Shown: positions 28,910 to 38,730 of the stretch, piece after piece | How positions within the stretch are numbered: the first letter of the stretch is position 1 | How the letters are laid out: each line of letters starts with the position of its first letter | DNA from: Prevotella sp. E9-3 | Lineage (GTDB): Bacteria; Bacteroidota; Bacteroidia; Bacteroidales; Bacteroidaceae | Direction of reading: 5' to 3' | DNA: 64,000 nt | Assembly (NCBI RefSeq): GCF_022024015.1 | Contig: NZ_CP091786.1 | Span: 3,038,001 to 3,102,000 of the forward strand | Program-made: the position numbers and the translations under genes | Notes under the pieces: model-generated | Told to the model about the DNA's origin: nothing | What the model saw: the letters and a program-made list of their open reading frames with translations, nothing else | Databases searched by the model: none

Positions 28910-31210
28910 ATGAAAAGACTTTTTACACTATCACTGGCTGGAATGCTGGCACTGAGTGCAATGGCTACAGCGCCGAAAGTGACCACCGACAAGCGGTTTG
29001 TACGCGGTGCCACCATGGCTTTCGGACGAATGACGGCATCGGGTTCTAACATCCGCGAACGTGGTTTCTGTTTTGCCGAAACGCCAGAACCGACTATCGA
29101 CGATCAGAAGACTACCACTACCCTCTCCAACCAGGGTACCATCTACTGGCTGAAGGACCTGAAGCCCGCCACGAAATACTACATGCGCGCCTATGCCATC
29201 AATAAGGACAACGAGGTGGGCTACGGCGATGTGATTAAGTTCTATACCATACCCATGGGTAAGGTGACCTACAGTCTGTGGTTTCCAGGCGATACCGACG
29301 ATGCCATCAAAAACCGTATCAAGAAGGCCATGGAGGATGCCTGCTACTATTTCAACAACATGACATCGGCCGTGCGCGACTATGACGTGGCCTACAGCCC
29401 CGGCACTCCAACGGCCGACTGCAACTATACCGACCGTCCGCACATGAACATCGGACCGAACTCATCCTACCAGCGCTGCGGTACCGTGATGCACGAAATG
29501 GAACACGGACTGGGATTGCAGAACTACAGTACACAATGGTCGAAAAACATACTGCGCAGTGGCGACGGCCGTGGCTACTGGCTGGGCGACCGTGTGACAG
29601 AAGCTCTTCAGTTCTGGGACAACACAAGCAATGCGCCCTTGCTGAACGGAGACAACATCCACATGTGGCCCTACGGTGTGAACGGCGCTCAGGAGGACAA
29701 CGGCAGTAACGAGCTCTATCTGGCCAATGCCATGATCTGTCAGGCATTGGGCGAGGACGGACTGGAACATAGTTATCAGTGTTTTGCCGAGCCTTACTAC
29801 GCTCTGCAGCAGGAAGACACCGTGAAGTTCTACATCAAGAACGAATCGACCGACCGCGGTTTCTACACTTCATTCCTCATGCCTACCAAGTCCGGCACGC
29901 TGAAATGGGTGGAGATGACTGCCGAACAGGCCGAGGCCAACGACAGTGTTGCATGGTACTTCACCTTCACGCCCGAGAATCAGTACTATCAGATAAAGAA
30001 TGCTGCCACCGAGAAGTATATCACCTTTTCCAGCAGCACCATCAAGACTATAACACGCACCACTCTGACCAGCAACGACAACTGGCACCTGATGAAGGGA
30101 CGCGTTGACGCCAGCGGACAGCGCGGCTATTGGATTATTCACCCCGAGAGCGGCAACTGGACACCGAAGTGCTTGCAGGCCAACAGCAACGGAGCCACGG
30201 CGTCCTCCAACTTCAACATTGCCAATTCGGCCGCCAACCAGCGCTGGCTCATCATGACACTCGAAGAGATGAAGGAAGTAGATAGCAAGTCTATTGGCAG
30301 CAAGAAGAAAGAGGCAACCACTCTGCTCGGTCATATCACAGCACTGAAGGAAGTGGCTCATCAGGAAACGACTGCTGGTGCCGATACTGATTTCGAGACT
30401 GCCCTCAGCACTTTCGAGGCCCGCATTAACGAGGCTACTTCGCCCGACCAGATTGTGACCATCATCAACGAAATGAACGAGGCAGTACGTATCTTCCTGC
30501 AGAGTGTGGTGGCTACCGACAAGGAGCATCCTTTCGAACTGACCTATATGCTGGCCAATCCTACTATCGATGAGAATACCGAAGGGTGGTCCACAACGGC
30601 CACGGTGAACTATGGCTGCGCCGAGTTCTTTGAAAAGACATTCGACTTCAACCAAACGCTGAAGCCCATGCCTACCGGCAACTATAAGTTCTGCGCACAG
30701 GGATTCCAACGCCCAGGCTCGTACACCGATGCCTACAACGACTTCATTGCCGGTACCAACAAGGTGAGCGCCAAGATATACATCGGCACTTCAAACACGC
30801 TGCTGACTCACATAGCCACCGAAGCACAGACCAAGAAGATTGGCGGAAACGAGGCTACCGTAGGCGGCAACAAGTATATCCCAAACAATATGCAGGCAGC
30901 CAGTCTTTACTTCAAGAAAGGACTCTACGAGAACACCATTGAAAACGAACTGAAAACGGCCGGCGGACAACTGCGCATGGGTATTAAGTCCACCTCGATG
31001 CCATCATCATACTGGGTGATCTTCGACAATTTCCGACTCTATTTCTTTGGTAAGGAAAGCGATGCTCAGGGCATTAACGCTCTGAACAGCAGGGAAGAGC
31101 GCTCGTTGAACCACGCTATCTATACCCTTGACGGACGCCGAATGCCTGACAACGCTCAACTGAAACCGGGACTGTACATCCAGAACGGAAAGAAATTCCT
31201 GATAAAATAA
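28910..31210 (+). CDS. Secreted HExxH metalloprotease with ricin-like and C-terminal sorting regions
   Basis: A 766-residue exported protein. Signal peptide (residues 1-20), a fibronectin-III-like beta domain (about 22-115), then a domain with the zinc motif His195-Glu196-Met-Glu-His199-Gly-Leu-Gly, the extended metzincin-like form. A ricin-type or other beta-trefoil-like stretch follows (about 300-450, with repeated Q/W motifs such as NQRWLIM), then a helical linker and a carbohydrate-binding-like domain. The final 30 residues (IYTLDGRRMPDN...LKPGLYIQNGKKFLIK) look like a Prevotella-type T9SS sorting tail. A surface or secreted peptidase, perhaps for mucin or glycoproteins, is inferred; the exact peptidase family is not certain. 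Confidence 0.75.
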   Translation: MKRLFTLSLAGMLALSAMATAPKVTTDKRFVRGATMAFGRMTASGSNIRERGFCFAETPEPTIDDQKTTTTLSNQGTIYWLKDLKPATKYYMRAYAINKDNEVGYGDVIKFYTIPMGKVTYSLWFPGDTDDAIKNRIKKAMEDACYYFNNMTSAVRDYDVAYSPGTPTADCNYTDRPHMNIGPNSSYQRCGTVMHEMEHGLGLQNYSTQWSKNILRSGDGRGYWLGDRVTEALQFWDNTSNAPLLNGDNIHMWPYGVNGAQEDNGSNELYLANAMICQALGEDGLEHSYQCFAEPYYALQQEDTVKFYIKNESTDRGFYTSFLMPTKSGTLKWVEMTAEQAEANDSVAWYFTFTPENQYYQIKNAATEKYITFSSSTIKTITRTTLTSNDNWHLMKGRVDASGQRGYWIIHPESGNWTPKCLQANSNGATASSNFNIANSAANQRWLIMTLEEMKEVDSKSIGSKKKEATTLLGHITALKEVAHQETTAGADTDFETALSTFEARINEATSPDQIVTIINEMNEAVRIFLQSVVATDKEHPFELTYMLANPTIDENTEGWSTTATVNYGCAEFFEKTFDFNQTLKPMPTGNYKFCAQGFQRPGSYTDAYNDFIAGTNKVSAKIYIGTSNTLLTHIATEAQTKKIGGNEATVGGNKYIPNNMQAASLYFKKGLYENTIENELKTAGGQLRMGIKSTSMPSSYWVIFDNFRLYFFGKESDAQGINALNSREERSLNHAIYTLDGRRMPDNAQLKPGLYIQNGKKFLIK

Positions 31211-31230
31211 AATATTGAGCTAAAGGTCAA

Positions 31231-31293
31231 AAAAAAACAGCGCTCCCATCACAACTAACGTACTGTACGTTAAGAGTGATGGGAGCGCCTTTT
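31231..31293. terminator. Bidirectional terminator between convergent genes
   Basis: GCGCTCCCATCAC (31240-31252) pairs perfectly with GTGATGGGAGCGC (31276-31288); the loop itself contains a second stem (TAACGTAC/GTACGTTA). A8 lies on the left and CTTTT on the right, so it serves both the protease and the FadL-like gene. Confidence 0.9.
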
Positions 31294-31323
31294 AGATATA
31301 ATTTTGTTTGTTACTGACGAGTT

Positions 31324-32988
31324 TTAGAGAGTGATCTCGCAACCCAGACCCAGCACACGATTGGTACGGGTGAAGGTGTTGTGACCAGCAGGGATACCGA
31401 GAACGATTTTATTAATCTCCATGTTCTGAGCGGGAGTATCCATGTCGTAGTCCTCATAGTTGGTCTGGAAATAGGCAGCCTTCAGAGATACCACATTGCT
31501 CAGCTTGTAGTTCAGACCGAAGCCAAAGCTATAGCTGTTTACAACAAACGACATATCGTTCATGTAGGCATCGGTGAGGTCGTAGCGAGTGAGCTGACCA
31601 CCGGCTGAAACGGTGAGACGAGGAAGAACGTCCCATTCTACACCACCCAGATACTCATCGGTACCGCCGTCAAGCAGTTTCTGAGAGTTCTCATACCAGT
31701 GGGCCTGCTTGTCGAAGAAGTGGTGATAGCCCAGGTCGAGACGAACATTGTCAAGTACGCTCCACTCTGCACCAAGGGTAAGCAATGCAGGTGCATCCTC
31801 GGGAACGCTGGTACCATCTACATACTTAGCAGTGGCAGGAATCATGGCCGACTCAAGGTCAGAGTTGTTCTTCATGCGCATACGGGTCTTGAACTCGTAC
31901 TTAGCAGCGAAGTTGAAATCGCCAAGCTTGTAGTCAACACCAATCACAGGAGCAATACCCCAACCGGTCTGGTCACTCTTCAGGTTCATACCGTTTTTGG
32001 CATAGGGTGACAGGACCTCGCCTGCGGCAGTGAGCTGATCAGGTGCTGCCAATAAACTATTCAGACCATCAGCCTTTTCTTGCAGTTCCACCACAGCTTT
32101 CTGGCTGCGAGCCTGTTCCTCAGTCATACCAGCAGCTTTATAACCGGCAACATACTGATCTATTCCATTCTGTACTTGGCCAAGAACTGCCTGAATGGTG
32201 GGTTTTGCATTCAAAAGATTGCCGACAGTTTGTTCGAAATAAGTAGTAAGCGTCGATGGGTTAGTACCGTTCATCACACGGATATTGTTCAGACGAGCCT
32301 CATATCGAGCAGAACCGTAGAGCAAACGAAGACCACCATAAACAGAAAGATTCTCATTAATCTTACGAGCAGCGCCCAACTGAACTCCGAAATAATACTG
32401 GCGCCCCCTCATGTAACCATCCACATCGTAACCTGTCACAGCAGGAACACGAGTATTGAATGTCGGCACAGCATCTGATACGCCTTGAAGTCCAGCATTC
32501 AGCTTTTGCGAAGTGCCGCCCAAATATTGTGCAATTGCACCTACGGCTGTCTCGAACGAACCTACGCCCTTGTCGAACTCACACTTACCGCCACCGCCGG
32601 GGATGGAGAAATTGAACTGGAAACTCCAGTTGCCAGTATTATAGGCTGCCTGCACTGAAGGAATCACAGGTGCATCAGCAACGCCTTCAAAAGTCTTCGT
32701 ACTCTGACCGTTGTTCTTGGCTCCCAACTTGAACAAATCGTTGGTAGCAGTAACCGTACGGGTCTGGTGAGCATACTGCCAGTTGAGTCCCAGATGGAAA
32801 CCTTCGGGCATGAAAGCCACACCTGCCGGGTTGCTATACACACCATCAAGACCAATAGCGGCATCACGAGCGGGATTGCGAAGAAAATCAATACTCTGAT
32901 TAGTGTTGGTTAAGATACCACCGGCAAATGCTGTGGATGTGGTTGCGGCCAGTAACAAACTAGCAAAGCAAACTTTAAAATAATTCAT
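31324..32988 (-). CDS. FadL/OmpP1-family outer membrane transporter
   Basis: A 554-residue outer-membrane beta-barrel with a signal peptide (MNYFKVCFASLLLAATTSTAFAG). The mature N-terminus has the FadL hatch-like sequence (DFLRNPARDAAIGLDGVYSNPAGVAFMPEG), including the NPAG motif; the rest alternates in barrel-strand fashion and ends in a short final strand (NRVLGLGCEITL). Family members take up long-chain fatty acids or other hydrophobic compounds. A Gln/Glu/Ala-rich helical insertion is present around residues 255-320. The -7 box lies at 33023-33030. Confidence 0.8.
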   Translation of the reverse strand: MNYFKVCFASLLLAATTSTAFAGGILTNTNQSIDFLRNPARDAAIGLDGVYSNPAGVAFMPEGFHLGLNWQYAHQTRTVTATNDLFKLGAKNNGQSTKTFEGVADAPVIPSVQAAYNTGNWSFQFNFSIPGGGGKCEFDKGVGSFETAVGAIAQYLGGTSQKLNAGLQGVSDAVPTFNTRVPAVTGYDVDGYMRGRQYYFGVQLGAARKINENLSVYGGLRLLYGSARYEARLNNIRVMNGTNPSTLTTYFEQTVGNLLNAKPTIQAVLGQVQNGIDQYVAGYKAAGMTEEQARSQKAVVELQEKADGLNSLLAAPDQLTAAGEVLSPYAKNGMNLKSDQTGWGIAPVIGVDYKLGDFNFAAKYEFKTRMRMKNNSDLESAMIPATAKYVDGTSVPEDAPALLTLGAEWSVLDNVRLDLGYHHFFDKQAHWYENSQKLLDGGTDEYLGGVEWDVLPRLTVSAGGQLTRYDLTDAYMNDMSFVVNSYSFGFGLNYKLSNVVSLKAAYFQTNYEDYDMDTPAQNMEINKIVLGIPAGHNTFTRTNRVLGLGCEITL

Positions 32989-33022
32989 ATCCTTTAAAAT
33001 AAATCTTAAAAAAATTCGGCTG

Positions 33023-33030
33023 CAAAGGTA
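33023..33030 (-). promoter_or_regulatory. Putative -7 box of the FadL-like gene
   Basis: Minus-strand TACCTTTG, 35 bp ahead of the ATG at 32988. Confidence 0.5.
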
Positions 33031-33089
33031 AACGAATTGTTCAAAAAACCCCTGTTAAGGCACACAGAGTTAACAAATATTATACAAAA

Positions 33090-33185
33090 ATTGCACAAAT
33101 CCTGCACATTCGTGCATATTTGTGCAATTTTCGAGCGTTACTTTTTGCACAATCACAAACATAGTTGTGCAAAAATTGTTCAATT
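33090..33185. repeat. Two stacked inverted repeats built on TTGCACAA
   Basis: IR1: ATTGCACAAAT (33090-33100) with ATTTGTGCAAT (33118-33128), with an inner TGCAC/GTGCA pair. IR2: TTTTTGCACAA (33142-33152) with TTGTGCAAAAA (33175-33185). They fill the space between the stop of the BNR_4 gene (33193) and the promoter of the FadL-like gene, and could terminate the former or bind a regulator of the latter. Confidence 0.7.
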
Positions 33186-33192
33186 TTCCGAC

Positions 33193-36100
33193 TTATTTCA
33201 CAACTTTGTTTCCATTTCGAACAAAAATTCCTTTTGCGGGTTCGGAAGCAAGTTGTCGGCCTTGCAAATCGTAAAGTTTTTTAACTTGTTGTTTGTGGGC
33301 CGAGATGGTTTGGATGGCATCGGTCTGTTTTGGAGTGAGCAATACATTGTCGAAGCCAATGATTTTCTCGGATCCATTGGAGTTGTGCATGGCAGCAAGC
33401 AGGATAGTGGTAGATGCCTCGCCATCGCTTTCCAACTCGAGAGCAGCATGTTGCCATTCAGTCTTATTCTCAAGAGAAGGAGCTGTAACAGTAGCACCGC
33501 CTTCGGTTTGCGCACTGACAATAGCATCGCCGCCCAATCCGCTTTTCCACACATCGGCCGTCAAAGTATAGACGCCTTTAGGCAAACGGAGTTCCTGTTT
33601 CAGGGTAATGGTACTGGTGCCCCAGTTCTGACGTACCCAGTAGGTCTGCTTACTTTCTGCAGAAGGGACAGGAAGAGATGCAAAAAAATTACTGAAGAAG
33701 AGGTCGCCCGACTTCAGCGCAGTCAGGTCGTTCTCATTGCGCGAGCTATAATCGACGGTCCACCCATTGGGCACATAGATGGCACGGTCGCTAACAACGC
33801 CGCTATTGGCCATTTTGCTATAAGTGCCCTCAAAGTTGCCATTCTGCAGGGCAGTAGGCAGTTCTTTCTCTTCGTAGTCAATATTCTGCAGCAGGCAGAT
33901 TTCTTTACGAGAGAAACAAACATCATAGACACGCAGAAAACTGATGGTGCCACAGAAGTCCTGATTGTCGCTGGCGTAGGTACCATCCCACCATTGGGTA
34001 CGACCAATGTAGTTGCGGGTATCCTTGGCCACTTCATAGAGCATATAGGGTTCGTTCTGATTGTCGGTGCCGGCAGCATCCTCTACACCATTTATATATA
34101 TACGCGTGGTATGGGTAGCTGCATCGAAGGTCACAGCCAACTTATAATCGGTATTGGCAGCCAGTTTGGTCTTGCCATTTACCATGGTGGTAGTACCGCC
34201 ATTCAGCTTGATGCCGGCAGACAAGGCATCGGCACGCAGGAAGAGACTGTTGCCGGAACCTGATCCGAAATCGTAGATACGTGGCTGTTTGGTCATGGTC
34301 TTGATATTCACATTGACCAGAACGGTGAAAGAGCGCAGCCCGTCCAGCAGTTCCTCGGGAATCTGTCCGTACTGATTGGTTGAAAAGCCGGTAGCGGTAT
34401 TCTTCGTCAAGTCGAGCGTTCCATTCTGCTCATAGCGCAGATTATCACCAATATAGTATTCTTTGACCTTTACAGTAAAGTCCTTGCTCTGCTCACCGAT
34501 GGTTGCTGTCAGCACAACGGTGGTATCGGCAGCCTGACGGGTGAGCACACCGGTATGGGAGATGATAGAAGCATCGGAACTTTTCCAACTCACGTCAAGG
34601 CCGAGACTCACGGATGGCAGCACAACATCGGAGTGGACCTCTTCAGGCAGGCGAATAGCGTCAATGGCAGCAGTAGCGAGCTGTTCATCCATTAGCGTCT
34701 TCATATCCTTCACCATCGACTGCACGGTGACGGGAGAAGCCACGGCATAAAAGTCGCTCTGCGCAATGATGGAATGATTATACTCGCTGCCAACGGCTTC
34801 GGGAGTACCACCAGTGAGCGACTCAGTCTCAATGACTTGATCAACCAATCCATTACGATAGAGTGTCAACACATGACCGTCGTAAGTCATCGAGAGTACC
34901 CAGGTTGTCATCTTTGTGGGGTGATTATCGCCACTGGTGCCTGTAGAGTTGGTGGCCCAGTCGTCGCTGGTGAGCAGACGGTTCTGACTCTTGTAGCTCT
35001 TATCACCAATCGTTACCACCGGGTAACTGTCTGAGCCTAAGCTATAGGTCATATTGCCCAAAGTAAAGAGTTTGCCTTCATACTTTGAAGTGTTCATGGC
35101 AAAGCCAATGGTCAACGTTTTGTTTGCCCCAAAGGTGATAGTGGGAAGGCGATCCACGTTTTCAGGTTCCTTGGTCAGTTCCTCCTGCCAGCCATAATCA
35201 CTGTGAATAGCTGTGGGATAGCCTTTCGGATAGTTTTTCTGCACCATCCAATAATAGTAATCGCCCTGCATCCAAGCCACACGCATGGGAGAGTTCTTTG
35301 AACCAGGAATGACGAATGGGCGGGCATTGTTCTTCGGTGAGTTCTGAGTGATTTGCTCAGAGCCTGCCACCTTGCCATCGTCATCAATGGTATATTTCCA
35401 TATCTCATAGACACCATCCTTATTATATTGGCCGTCCTTGGTTGGGATGGAGAGATACATATCGTTGATATGGTCGGGATCAAGACTCATACCGCCACTG
35501 TAGCAGCGCTCGGTACTGTTCCAGTTCTGGTGGAAAGCATGTCCGGCATAGGTCACCCAAGTATTTTTCCACGCAGAACCGTTCCAGCGGGCATACCAAT
35601 AGACATGCGAGGTCTTGGCATCGTCGATATGGGGATAGGCTATCACGGGATGCTCGTCACTGTCGAGAGCTATCTGCCACACCCAGTTACGGATGTTGGC
35701 CGATTTGTCAACGATGGTAGCAGGATAGTTGGAGGCATAGGTGCTGGTCTTGCTGACATTGAATACACCATTATTAATAATAGAGAGCTGGTTGCCGTTC
35801 AAGTCGCGCAGAATAGGGCCATTGCCATGATTGATGTCGATGACATTGAAATAGAGCCAGTCGGGCATTTCGTTGTCGGGATGACCTGTGGTATAGCTGA
35901 CATAGATTTTATCCTTACCATTCGACTGATACTTGGCATAAGGACGGGCACCGGTAGATTGCACAATCTGCTTAGGGCCGAAGTCAAACTCACAGTCGCC
36001 TTTTTCGTCGGGCATGGTGAGACGGGCAATAGTGGGATGCCAGTTGATGCCGCGCCAGCAAAGGTAGATATGCTGTGGATCGTCGGAAAGGATGAACGGT

Positions 36101-36531
36101 GAGGGATAGGTGGTATTGTTGGCCGTGGCCAAACGCTTCTCTTCGCCCAAAGCGGTGATATCGCCTGGCTTTTCTGACACGCGGTACCAGATGCAAGCCT
36201 CATCGGTATGGCGGGTATAGAAAATCATGACTCGCTCATCGGGCAACACGATGAAGGTAGGATTGTTGTGATCATCGGGCTGGAAGTAAGAACGGATGAG
36301 CACATCGGTCTTGCGATGGTTCAGCCAGTCATACTGCGTTGCCTTCACATTGCCATGCACATCAATATAGCCAATATAAGTGGCATTGATAGTACCTGCC
36401 TCGTTTTCATAATGCAAAGCGCGGGGATCGGCAAACCAGCACCAGGCGCCTTCCTCGGCTACGACATTCTGACCATAGAGATTGGTAAAAAGCCCAATAA
36501 GGACAAAGAAAAGTGTCAGTAGTTTTTTCAT
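33193..36531 (-). CDS. BNR_4 propeller / LamG multidomain protein with T9SS-like tail
   Basis: A 1112-residue exported protein. A signal peptide (to about residue 20) precedes a BNR_4-type beta-propeller (about 22-440: AWCWFADPRALHYEN, RVMIFYTRHTDEACIWYRVS, YVSYTTGHPDNEMPDWLYFNV). A beta-sandwich/concanavalin-like region, a bacterial Ig-like segment (about 620-700), a LamG-like domain (about 705-870) and a carbohydrate-binding-like domain follow. The end (KLYDLQGRQLASEPAKGIFV...VVK) resembles a T9SS sorting tail. BNR_4 is found in several polysaccharide-active families (for example the PL24/PL25 ulvan lyases and GH145), so a glycan-cleaving or glycan-binding role is likely. Which, if any, catalytic family it belongs to cannot be decided here. 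Confidence 0.7.
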   Translation of the reverse strand: MKKLLTLFFVLIGLFTNLYGQNVVAEEGAWCWFADPRALHYENEAGTINATYIGYIDVHGNVKATQYDWLNHRKTDVLIRSYFQPDDHNNPTFIVLPDERVMIFYTRHTDEACIWYRVSEKPGDITALGEEKRLATANNTTYPSPFILSDDPQHIYLCWRGINWHPTIARLTMPDEKGDCEFDFGPKQIVQSTGARPYAKYQSNGKDKIYVSYTTGHPDNEMPDWLYFNVIDINHGNGPILRDLNGNQLSIINNGVFNVSKTSTYASNYPATIVDKSANIRNWVWQIALDSDEHPVIAYPHIDDAKTSHVYWYARWNGSAWKNTWVTYAGHAFHQNWNSTERCYSGGMSLDPDHINDMYLSIPTKDGQYNKDGVYEIWKYTIDDDGKVAGSEQITQNSPKNNARPFVIPGSKNSPMRVAWMQGDYYYWMVQKNYPKGYPTAIHSDYGWQEELTKEPENVDRLPTITFGANKTLTIGFAMNTSKYEGKLFTLGNMTYSLGSDSYPVVTIGDKSYKSQNRLLTSDDWATNSTGTSGDNHPTKMTTWVLSMTYDGHVLTLYRNGLVDQVIETESLTGGTPEAVGSEYNHSIIAQSDFYAVASPVTVQSMVKDMKTLMDEQLATAAIDAIRLPEEVHSDVVLPSVSLGLDVSWKSSDASIISHTGVLTRQAADTTVVLTATIGEQSKDFTVKVKEYYIGDNLRYEQNGTLDLTKNTATGFSTNQYGQIPEELLDGLRSFTVLVNVNIKTMTKQPRIYDFGSGSGNSLFLRADALSAGIKLNGGTTTMVNGKTKLAANTDYKLAVTFDAATHTTRIYINGVEDAAGTDNQNEPYMLYEVAKDTRNYIGRTQWWDGTYASDNQDFCGTISFLRVYDVCFSRKEICLLQNIDYEEKELPTALQNGNFEGTYSKMANSGVVSDRAIYVPNGWTVDYSSRNENDLTALKSGDLFFSNFFASLPVPSAESKQTYWVRQNWGTSTITLKQELRLPKGVYTLTADVWKSGLGGDAIVSAQTEGGATVTAPSLENKTEWQHAALELESDGEASTTILLAAMHNSNGSEKIIGFDNVLLTPKQTDAIQTISAHKQQVKKLYDLQGRQLASEPAKGIFVRNGNKVVK

Positions 36532-36598
36532 CTTACAATTTAATTATGATAGTTAGTAATATTCAGTAGCAGCAATCAGAAAATGGCTCAAAAGCCAC

Positions 36599-38659
36599 TT
36601 ACTGATTGGACTTCAGTTCAGGATAACTGATACGAGTATGGTAAATGGTCTTCAGTTTCTCGATAAGCACTGTCTTTGAATACTGGATATCCCTGAAGGT
36701 GATGGGACACTCACGGAAATAGCCATCGCTCACCATACTGTCGATAATACGGTCAACCAGCGAACGGATGCTCTGCTCGGTATAGTCGGGCAATGAACGA
36801 GAGGCGGCCTCAACAGCATCGGCCATCATCAGAATGGCCTGTTCCTTGGTGAAAGGATTTGGTCCAGGATAGGTAAACAACAGTTCATCAACCTCTTCGT
36901 CGGGATGGGCATTCTTGTAGTTCACATAGAAGAACTTGGCTTTTCCCTGGCCATGATGTGTTGAGATGAATCCTTTTATCACATCGGGCAGGTTGTATTT
37001 CTCGGCCAGTTTCAATCCTTCGGTCACATGACTGATAATAATCTGAGCGCTCTCAATATCAGAAATCTGCTCGTGAGGATTAATACCACCCGACTGATTC
37101 TCGGTATAATAGATAGGATTCTGGATTTTTCCGATATCATGATAAAGGGCGCCGGTACGCACCAACTGGGCTTTGGCACCGATCTTTCGGGCTATCTCAG
37201 CACCCAGATTGCTCACCTGAATACTGTGCTGGAAGGTTCCTGGAGCCACCTCACTCATGCGGCGCAACAGTTCCTTGTTCATATCGCTCAGCTCAATCAG
37301 CGTGATGTTTGAGGTATAGCCGAACGTTTTCTCCATGATGTAAAGTAACGGGTAGGAACAGAACAGCACCAGACCACAGATAATCAGATAATTATAGTCG
37401 CTGAAAGAAAGATTCCGGAAACTGGGCACTGTGATAAGATCGAGTGCCAATACCATCAAGCAAGAGGCAACGGTAACAGCGCCGGCAGTCCAAAGCAACT
37501 GCGAACGACTGGACAAATCGCGAAGAGAAAGGATGGCTGTGAGTCCGGCGGTAATCTGAACAGCGATAAACTCCAGTGGATGCTGCAACACGCAGGCCGT
37601 GATGAGCACCAACGCAGTGTGGGCCATAAACGCCGTTCGTGAGTCCATGAACACACGGATGAAAATAGGCACCATCGCAAACGGAATGATGAACACATGC
37701 AGAATGTTATGCCCCACCATTAGTGATGCAGCTATTGAAAAGACGACAATGAGCGAATAGATCATGATCACAGAACGCATATTGTCGAAATAGTCGCTGC
37801 GGAAAATACTTAAGAAGATAGTAAAACCTGTAACGAGCAGCAAAACATACAGCAACTCGCCCAATACTGTAGTGGTGAAGCGCGATTCGCTCTGATTACG
37901 GCGATCACTCTCACGCTGGAACGACTCAATGAGAAGGAGCTTCTGTTCATCGACAATAGTACCGCGGTCAATAAGCTTCTGTCCACTAAGAGCCACTCCG
38001 CTGGCCATCGGAACAGAGGCAATCAGGTCTTGTTTGCTGGCCTCGCTGCGTTCTTTGTCATAAATCAGGTTGGGTACGATAAAATCGTTCAGGTTCAATT
38101 CAGTCAATACATCACGATGCGACTGCAACATGGCATCGCCCATTAACTTCTCGTAGGCTTGCTTGGGGGTTAAAGTAGAAGAGAGGCTGACGCTCTTTGC
38201 CGTGTTTCCAATCACCACGCGAATGGTACGCAGCGTGTCATCGCCATTGATGGCTGGTTCCTTTGTATCCACAATACCTTGGTCGTAAAACTGATGAAGG
38301 CGATTGGCAATAATGCTTTTATAATCCTTATAGCCACCAGACGTCAGTTTATTGTATTCCTGAACAAAATCGCGCACCTTTACATCGGCCATTTCCATAT
38401 TTTTCACATAATACGGCTCATAGTCACGCAACACACTGTCGCACTGGGCTTTCAGTGTAGCTTCACTTTTATAAATCGGGAAATCAAAAGGAGCGGTAAG
38501 GTCGGCATAGCGCCAAGGTTTTCCTAATTCTATCTTAAAGTTCTGTTGCGTCTCTCGTGGCATGAACCACACAATGACAGAAGCCGTAACCAAAACAAGG
38601 ACAACGCGAATCACCACATCATGCCAAGTCAAGTTGGCTTTCAGGTCTATATGTCTCAT
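36599..38659 (-). CDS. pgpH: 7TM-HD (PgpH-type) membrane phosphodiesterase
   Basis: A 686-residue inner-membrane protein. One N-terminal membrane segment (about 13-32), an extracytoplasmic 7TMR-HDED-like domain, about seven further membrane segments (roughly residues 265-460) and a C-terminal HD domain (GTFQHSIQVSNLGAEIARKIG; His507-Asp508 in LYHDIGKIQNP; STHHGQGKAKFF). This is the layout of PgpH, which in Firmicutes degrades the second messenger c-di-AMP; activity here is by analogy. A promoter lies directly upstream, interleaved with that of divergent gltX. Confidence 0.85.
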   Translation of the reverse strand: MRHIDLKANLTWHDVVIRVVLVLVTASVIVWFMPRETQQNFKIELGKPWRYADLTAPFDFPIYKSEATLKAQCDSVLRDYEPYYVKNMEMADVKVRDFVQEYNKLTSGGYKDYKSIIANRLHQFYDQGIVDTKEPAINGDDTLRTIRVVIGNTAKSVSLSSTLTPKQAYEKLMGDAMLQSHRDVLTELNLNDFIVPNLIYDKERSEASKQDLIASVPMASGVALSGQKLIDRGTIVDEQKLLLIESFQRESDRRNQSESRFTTTVLGELLYVLLLVTGFTIFLSIFRSDYFDNMRSVIMIYSLIVVFSIAASLMVGHNILHVFIIPFAMVPIFIRVFMDSRTAFMAHTALVLITACVLQHPLEFIAVQITAGLTAILSLRDLSSRSQLLWTAGAVTVASCLMVLALDLITVPSFRNLSFSDYNYLIICGLVLFCSYPLLYIMEKTFGYTSNITLIELSDMNKELLRRMSEVAPGTFQHSIQVSNLGAEIARKIGAKAQLVRTGALYHDIGKIQNPIYYTENQSGGINPHEQISDIESAQIIISHVTEGLKLAEKYNLPDVIKGFISTHHGQGKAKFFYVNYKNAHPDEEVDELLFTYPGPNPFTKEQAILMMADAVEAASRSLPDYTEQSIRSLVDRIIDSMVSDGYFRECPITFRDIQYSKTVLIEKLKTIYHTRISYPELKSNQ

Positions 38660-38699
38660 TTTAAATCGCTAATTCTTATTGAATGATATTAAAACAGGG

Positions 38700-38730
38700 C
38701 AAATTTATATATAATTTTGCAGAATGCCAA
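38700..38730 (-). promoter_or_regulatory. Promoter of the 7TM-HD phosphodiesterase gene
   Basis: Minus-strand TTG (38728-38730), 20-bp spacer, TAAATTTG (38700-38707). It overlaps the gltX promoter. Confidence 0.65.

Noticed and set aside
29870..30709. 279-codon minus-strand open frame
   Set aside because: It is antisense to the metalloprotease gene and has no family features.
33037..34263. 408-codon open frame on the plus strand
   Set aside because: It lies antisense to the BNR_4 protein gene, shares no recognisable domain and has no promoter or codon pattern of its own; the minus-strand gene has clear domains and a signal peptide.
35353..36102. 249-codon plus-strand open frame
   Set aside because: Antisense within the same BNR_4 gene; low-information sequence rich in Ile and Gly.
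26151..36531. A polysaccharide utilisation locus
   Set aside because: No SusC/SusD-type genes, no hybrid two-component or ECF regulator lie here; the GH92, metalloprotease and BNR_4 genes appear to be separate transcripts.
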